NCBI GenBank assembly: GCA_030849075.1
Contig: JASAOO010003096.1
Span: 1-21,711 of the forward strand
From: Zelonia costaricensis
Lineage: Eukaryota > Euglenozoa > Kinetoplastea > Trypanosomatida > Trypanosomatidae
Length of the DNA: 21,711 nucleotides
Reading direction: 5' to 3'
In this document: piece by piece, positions 18,362 to 21,711 of the stretch
How the letters are laid out: each line of letters opens with the position of its first letter
Numbering within the stretch: the stretch's first letter is position 1
Made by a program: the position numbers and the translations under genes
The notes under the pieces: generated by a model
What the model was told of the DNA's origin: nothing
What the model saw: the letters and a program-made list of their open reading frames with translations, nothing else
The model's database searches: none

Positions 18362-20305
18362 TTGGGTGCGTGCGTTTGCGTGTGTCCGACTGCCTGCGCC
18401 TTCGAGTAGCCGGGGGCGGAGGCTGGGCGATGGCAGTTGAATGTGAAGCGATGTCGTGATCCGGCCCCTTGGTGGATAGTGGCGTCTCAGAGAAAGGGCA
18501 AAGACAGAGAAGTGAACGGACGCCAGGGGGCGGGGGTAAAAAAAAAAAGTGTGGTCAACGAAGGAAAGCGGTCCAACGCGCGGCGGGGCCTCTTGAGGGG
18601 GGAAAAAAGGAGCGTTCTTCAGTGGCACAGAAACACACGACCGAGGGCGTTGAGAAGGAAGGAAACCAAAGAGAGAAGTGGGAGGAGGGACGAGGACGAA
18701 GGGGGACTGTGCACTCAACGTCCTCGGCACGTGAGCTCAAGTATTACGAGCAGAAGGCTGGAGGGGGCGTAGCGTGTTGGGGGCTGAGATTACAAGGTGC
18801 GCACACGCGAAGGCAGGGGGGCCACAGAGAGGGGGAAGAGGGGGAAGCCCAAAGGTGGGTGTTGTCGGGGACACACGCGCGCGCCCAGACGGTGGGGAGA
18901 AGGTGAGGGAAGAAAAAAAAACGGAGACGAAGGTTATGCAAAGAAGGAAGCCACACAAACAACAAACAACACGAATTCACGCACGCACACACGTTACACG
19001 CACTGGACTCACACCGACACAAGCAGCCGCCACAGGCTATGTGCTCAGGTGGAGGTAGAGCAACCGCAGCTAGGAACGAGTCGGGGAAGGGAGGGAAGGA
19101 GGAGGGGCACCGAAATGGAGAAAGCACAGGCGCGCTCAGGGAAGGGGAGGAGAAGCGCACGACGACGGTGAGCGGAGTTGCAGAACGAAAAGAATGGAGT
19201 TCAGATGAGAATCAAAACAGAAATCAAAAGACAGGAGAACCAGAGAGAAAAAAGGTGTGACAGGAGCGGCGCAAGACCAGCCTTGTGCGCGCTCGTGGCT
19301 GAAAGGCACGGGTGAACGGAGGAGGGGGGAGGGAGAAAGGGGTGGAGAGGGAGTGGGTAGGGAGGAGATGAAATCCGAAAGGGAGCGGGCGGAGGGCAGT
19401 CAAAGGTGACTGGGGAGGGGACCTCAACACACGAAACCAAAGGGAAAGAAACCGTTTCACAGGCTGCTACAAAGCAGAAACAAAAACAGAGCAAAGCAAA
19501 AGGCACAAACAAGAAAAAAGACCACTGCGACCAGGCGGTGGGCCGCGAGACGCAGACGAGATGAAGAGGGCAAAGGGAAAAAAGAAGCGGGAACAAGAGG
19601 AAAGCGGTGTGTTGGAAGCCCTCGTGTGTTCTCGTGAAGCGCCTCTGACAAAGAAGTGCTCACGCACACACTTACCTACAAACACACAAACTCCTACCCT
19701 CCTGATCCTGGGTGTTGCGCACAAGTCTAGACGCAGGTGCCGCCTGTAATGCACACTCGAATACACACACACACAAATGCGGCGCGTCAGAAAAGAGAAA
19801 AAAGAGCGAAAAAAAGCTCAAAAAAAAAAAGAGAAGACGACCAAAATGAAGAGAAGCAAACGCACAACTCGAAGAAGATGAACCAGAGACGCACGCTGAG
19901 GAGGGGGGGAATCAAAGGTGCAGAGGAGATGCGCTCACGTGCTTCGTTTGTGCTGATTTGCTAGTCGAACCGCTTTAATCTCTCGTACGTACTGCGACGT
20001 TCGCTCGGGAAGCCTGCCGGACTGCTCAAGAGGGGAAAAGGGGGTGGAATGATTGGGCTAAAGCTCGTGGCAGTGAGTCAAAAACACAGCCGGCGGTTGT
20101 GTACGTCTTGTGAAGTGATCTTGCCCCAGCAGATCGGAGTAAGGAGCACACCACACGTAGCAGTTGATGAATGTTGAATGGCTGGGGACGAGAAGCACGA
20201 TGATAAGGGGCAGGGGTTTGTCGAAGTCGACACGATAGGAGTACGAGGCGAGATGGCGAATGAGGATGGGCAGGAGTAAACACAAAACTCGACACACACG
20301 CAACG

Positions 20306-20321
20306 ACACACACACACACAC
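20306..20321. repeat. (AC)n microsatellite
   Basis: Uninterrupted AC dinucleotides in the right-hand spacer. Confidence 0.9.
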
Positions 20322-21188
20322 GCAAACGAAAGTACACGCACACAGACACGAAAAAAAAGGAGGAAAAATAAAAAACACAGAGAAAAAGAGGGAGCACACG
20401 AACAGAGTGGAAGAAAAAAAAGGGACGGAATGGCGTCTAACGCGCGGACAGCAAGCAAACAGGAGAAGAGAACGTCCGACACGCCAACACGCACCGGCAA
20501 AGGCGAAGGACGACGTCCGTGGAAGAGCTGAAAAGGGAGCGACAGGCAAAGTGTGGACCGCCCCGTTGACGAGACGGAGCCGCACTTCTTTTCACAAAAA
20601 GGTGAGAGATCGAAGAAGTCAAGAACAAGGAAAAATCCAACACGCTAGACAATCACGCAACTGGAAAATGGGGGGGCGACAGGAGACGAGGAGGCGCTGC
20701 GTGGAGAGCAATCGCGGGGAAGGGAGAGGGGGAGGGCCTCAGTCGGAGGGAGAACAAGCCGGACAACCAGAGCGAACAGGAAAACGAGGGTCTTGTCCAG
20801 AAAAGCCCAAGACAAGATGTCAGGAAAGGAGAGAGGCGCGATGCAGCTGGGACGTGTCTGAAATGGAAAACTGCAGGTGATGGGGAAGGGAGACGAGCAG
20901 GGAACACTGGAGGCAAATCCAAACGTTCGTCGGCGCGCAAACGCACACGCCGTTGCAGATGCCTCGTTCACGCAGTCTGATTGGGGTCGGTGAAAACCGC
21001 AGACAAACACGTCACACACAAAAGCAAAACAAAAAGGAGGTTTCGAGAAGGGAAAGAGCGTCTCGCAGCGACTTGGACAACCGTTGACGTGGGTGCTTCT
21101 GTGATTGTTCGAATGGATTGTTTTGAGGTGAGGGGAAGAAGAGGGAGGGTTTAGTGTAGCACAGAAGGCGCCAATACGATGGCGGGTA

Positions 21189-21214
21189 TCTCTCTTTTTT
21201 TTTTTTGGTGTCAG
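21189..21214 (+). other. plus-strand polypyrimidine tract with AG (acceptor-like)
   Basis: An 18-nt C/T tract ending in T12 (21189-21206) is followed by GGTGTCAG with the AG at 21213-21214. It is the strongest acceptor-like signal on the plus strand in this window. On the minus strand it would be only an A-run, so it may equally be a plain homopolymer. Confidence 0.3.
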
Positions 21215-21711
21215 CTGTTGCAGTCGGTGTTTGTTTGCTCTTTCGTTTCTCTTACTGTGATGCGAGAAACAAAGAGGCAGTCGAGACAGAGAGGATGTGT
21301 TTGGCGTGCAATGCGCAGCAACGAGAAAACAGCGCGCAAATGTGAGCCNTGCAAACGCATCCACAAGGCGCGACGCAGAGCAGCGCACCCGGCACGCCTG
21401 CAGCGACAGTCGCAGCTGCCAAGACATACGCAGCGGCACAGCGGCGCAGACGGCAACCGCGCCTTCCGGCAACCGAGGCGCGCGCAGTGTCCCCCCTCCC
21501 GCAGGCGGCGCACACGCCACACACACAGACGCAGGCACGCACGCCCTGCCCCGTCCCACCGCCGTGCGCCGGAGGGAGGGGCGGACGCCGCGGCAGCCGC
21601 GCGCAGCACACACCGCGCACGCAGCGCCGGTCGTGCGGGTGCACCCCAGCACACACGCGTGCCGCGCCGCCGCGACGGCGCCACGCCTCCTCCTCGCTGT
21701 TCGCTATTTGC

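Larger units (their letters stand above)
17290..21711. other. upstream spacer of at least 4.4 kb, no gene recognised
   Basis: Purine-rich on the plus strand from about 17.4 to 21.18 kb, with CA/GT microsatellites and A-runs. A more balanced stretch lies at 18120-18480 and another at 20040-20280. From about 21.19 kb the plus strand turns pyrimidine-rich and then C/A-rich and very GC-rich, with one undetermined base at 21349. All three plus frames are open over the last 360 bases, which reflects composition rather than coding. Confidence 0.55.

Noticed and set aside
19955..20030. possible tRNA on the minus strand from a GGTTCGA-like B box
   Set aside because: No A box, acceptor stem or anticodon arm could be fitted around it.
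21260..21711. plus-strand open frame reaching the window edge
   Set aside because: All three plus frames are open there because the sequence is GC-rich and poor in T; the Arg/His-rich product is not persuasive.

Overview
The window looks like nuclear DNA of a trypanosomatid, most likely Leishmania or a close relative (Leptomonas, Crithidia). The coding stretches are GC-rich with strong G/C at third codon positions and show no introns. All recognised genes lie on one strand, as in a polycistronic unit. The spacers are low-complexity, full of (CA)n/(GT)n microsatellites, and pyrimidine-rich on the sense (minus) strand, with polypyrimidine-AG signals ahead of start codons that suit spliced-leader trans-splicing. 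The host assignment is inference from these traits; no species marker was identified.

Layout in the direction of transcription (right to left). 21711-17290: spacer of at least 4.4 kb; its far right end changes composition and contains one ambiguous base (21349). 17289-16246: Ser/Pro-rich, probably disordered 347-residue protein. 16245-7717: 8.5 kb with no convincing gene on either strand, made of long purine-rich (plus strand) tracts, microsatellites, G-runs and a few more complex islands. 7716-6664: 350-residue protein with a mitochondrial-type N-terminus and one EF-hand-like loop. 6055-4946: RRP45, a core subunit of the RNA exosome, recognised with high confidence. 3842 to beyond base 1: a large multi-beta-propeller protein of the DDB1 / CPSF160 / SF3b3 superfamily, at least 1280 residues, truncated by the window edge.

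RRP45 and the propeller protein both suggest RNA or DNA metabolism, but neighbours in trypanosomatid polycistrons need not share a function, so the order is weak evidence. No tRNA, rRNA, CRISPR array, prokaryotic promoter or intact mobile element was found. The points most worth a second look are the 8.5-kb gene-free tract (implying a very long 3' UTR or unannotated non-coding RNAs), the roughly five-fold excess of the palindrome CACGTG, the perfect 9-bp hairpin at 15333-15358, the composition flip with a plus-strand acceptor-like signal near 21.19 kb, the EF-hand-like loop in a putative mitochondrial protein, and an insertion inside the RNase PH fold of RRP45.
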